Of a DNA stretch of 39,862 nt, positions 39,788 through 39,862 are shown in pieces. Position 1 is the stretch's first letter. Every line of letters begins with the position of its first letter. The DNA is taken from positions 1 through 39,862 of the forward strand of contig NZ_JAATOO010000033.1 of the NCBI RefSeq assembly GCF_011806575.1. Direction: 5' to 3'. Below the pieces are notes generated by a model. That model saw nothing but the letters and a program-made list of their open reading frames with translations, was not told where the DNA came from and made no database searches. Made by a program: the position numbers and the translations under genes. This DNA is from Vibrio hepatarius (GTDB lineage: Bacteria > Pseudomonadota > Gammaproteobacteria > Enterobacterales > Vibrionaceae).

Positions 39788-39862
39788 TGGCGGTGAGGGA
39801 GGGATTCGAACCCTCGATACGGCTACAAACCGTATACTCCCTTAGCAGGGGAGCGCCTTCAG
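39788..39862 (-). tRNA. tRNA-Ser(GCT), 5' end outside the window
   Basis: The 3' 75 bases of a class II tRNA: acceptor strand CCTCACC, discriminator G, encoded CCA, T-arm GAGGGTTCGAATCCCTC, long variable arm and anticodon loop CTGCTAA (GCT, decoding AGC/AGU). The D-arm and 5' acceptor strand lie beyond the window. It is the first visible member of the transcript that continues into the tRNA-Arg array. Confidence 0.95.

Overview
The window is chromosomal DNA of a Vibrio, most like the Harveyi/Parahaemolyticus group. The pointers are the oadGAB sodium-pump operon followed by a quinone reductase, yqaA, an M16 peptidase, gshA, a lytic-transglycosylase-like lipoprotein and luxS; a tRNA-Ser(GCT)/tRNA-Arg(ACG) cluster; and a chitobiose-type PTS operon with a LacI regulator. 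Species cannot be fixed from the sequence alone.

Layout. (1) 1-365: the left edge holds a minus-strand rRNA P1-type promoter firing out of the window, a terminator that insulates it, and an inverted pair of DnaA-box-like 9-mers. (2) 366-6212: a VOC-fold protein, then a minus-strand operon chbB-chbC-chbA-chbF-chbG-lacI for uptake and hydrolysis of a beta-linked disaccharide (chitobiose, cellobiose or glucosamine dimer), with a LacI-type operator and a CRP-like site upstream. (3) 6213-11072: an accessory block resembling Fap/curli functional amyloid systems: three small Sec-exported proteins sharing a Q/N-rich module, a C39-type cysteine peptidase, an outer-membrane barrel protein and a CsgD/VpsT-like regulator, behind a roughly 770-bp leader region. 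(4) 11360-13220: a short-chain dehydrogenase and a di-haem cytochrome c peroxidase with an upstream FNR-like site. (5) 13939-18996: an A+T-rich, apparently acquired block with an EAL protein overlapping an AraC regulator, a broken exported protein, a large lipoprotein metallophosphoesterase and an internally deleted IS5-family element. (6) 19093-21444: a redox cluster (MarR regulator, cytochrome b, cytochrome c', DUF2269-type membrane protein) with a 54-bp near-perfect palindrome in the divergent promoter. (7) 21509-24585: a second SDR, then a scar region: two diverged direct repeats, each ending in a tRNA-Leu(CAA) sequence (one intact, one decayed), bracket a LysE-type exporter, an integron attC-like sequence and a truncated tyrosine integrase. 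(8) 25034-28085: an exported coiled-coil protein, a DUF2254 membrane protein and an RDD protein. (9) 28132-38711: core genes luxS, an SLT lipoprotein, gshA, an M16 protease, yqaA, a quinone reductase and oadB-oadA-oadG, all on the minus strand. (10) 39120-39862: a terminator, five tRNA-Arg genes in perfect 245-bp tandem repeats, and a tRNA-Ser cut by the window edge.

The most interesting system is the amyloid-like locus. Two of its exported proteins carry, just after the Sec signal peptide, a segment ending in Arg-Gly-Gly that resembles the double-glycine leaders cut by C39 peptidases, and the locus encodes such a peptidase with its own signal peptide. The working inference is a two-step export/maturation pathway for fibre or matrix subunits under a c-di-GMP-family regulator whose ligand motif is altered. 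All functional statements rest on motif recognition by eye; no database search was run.
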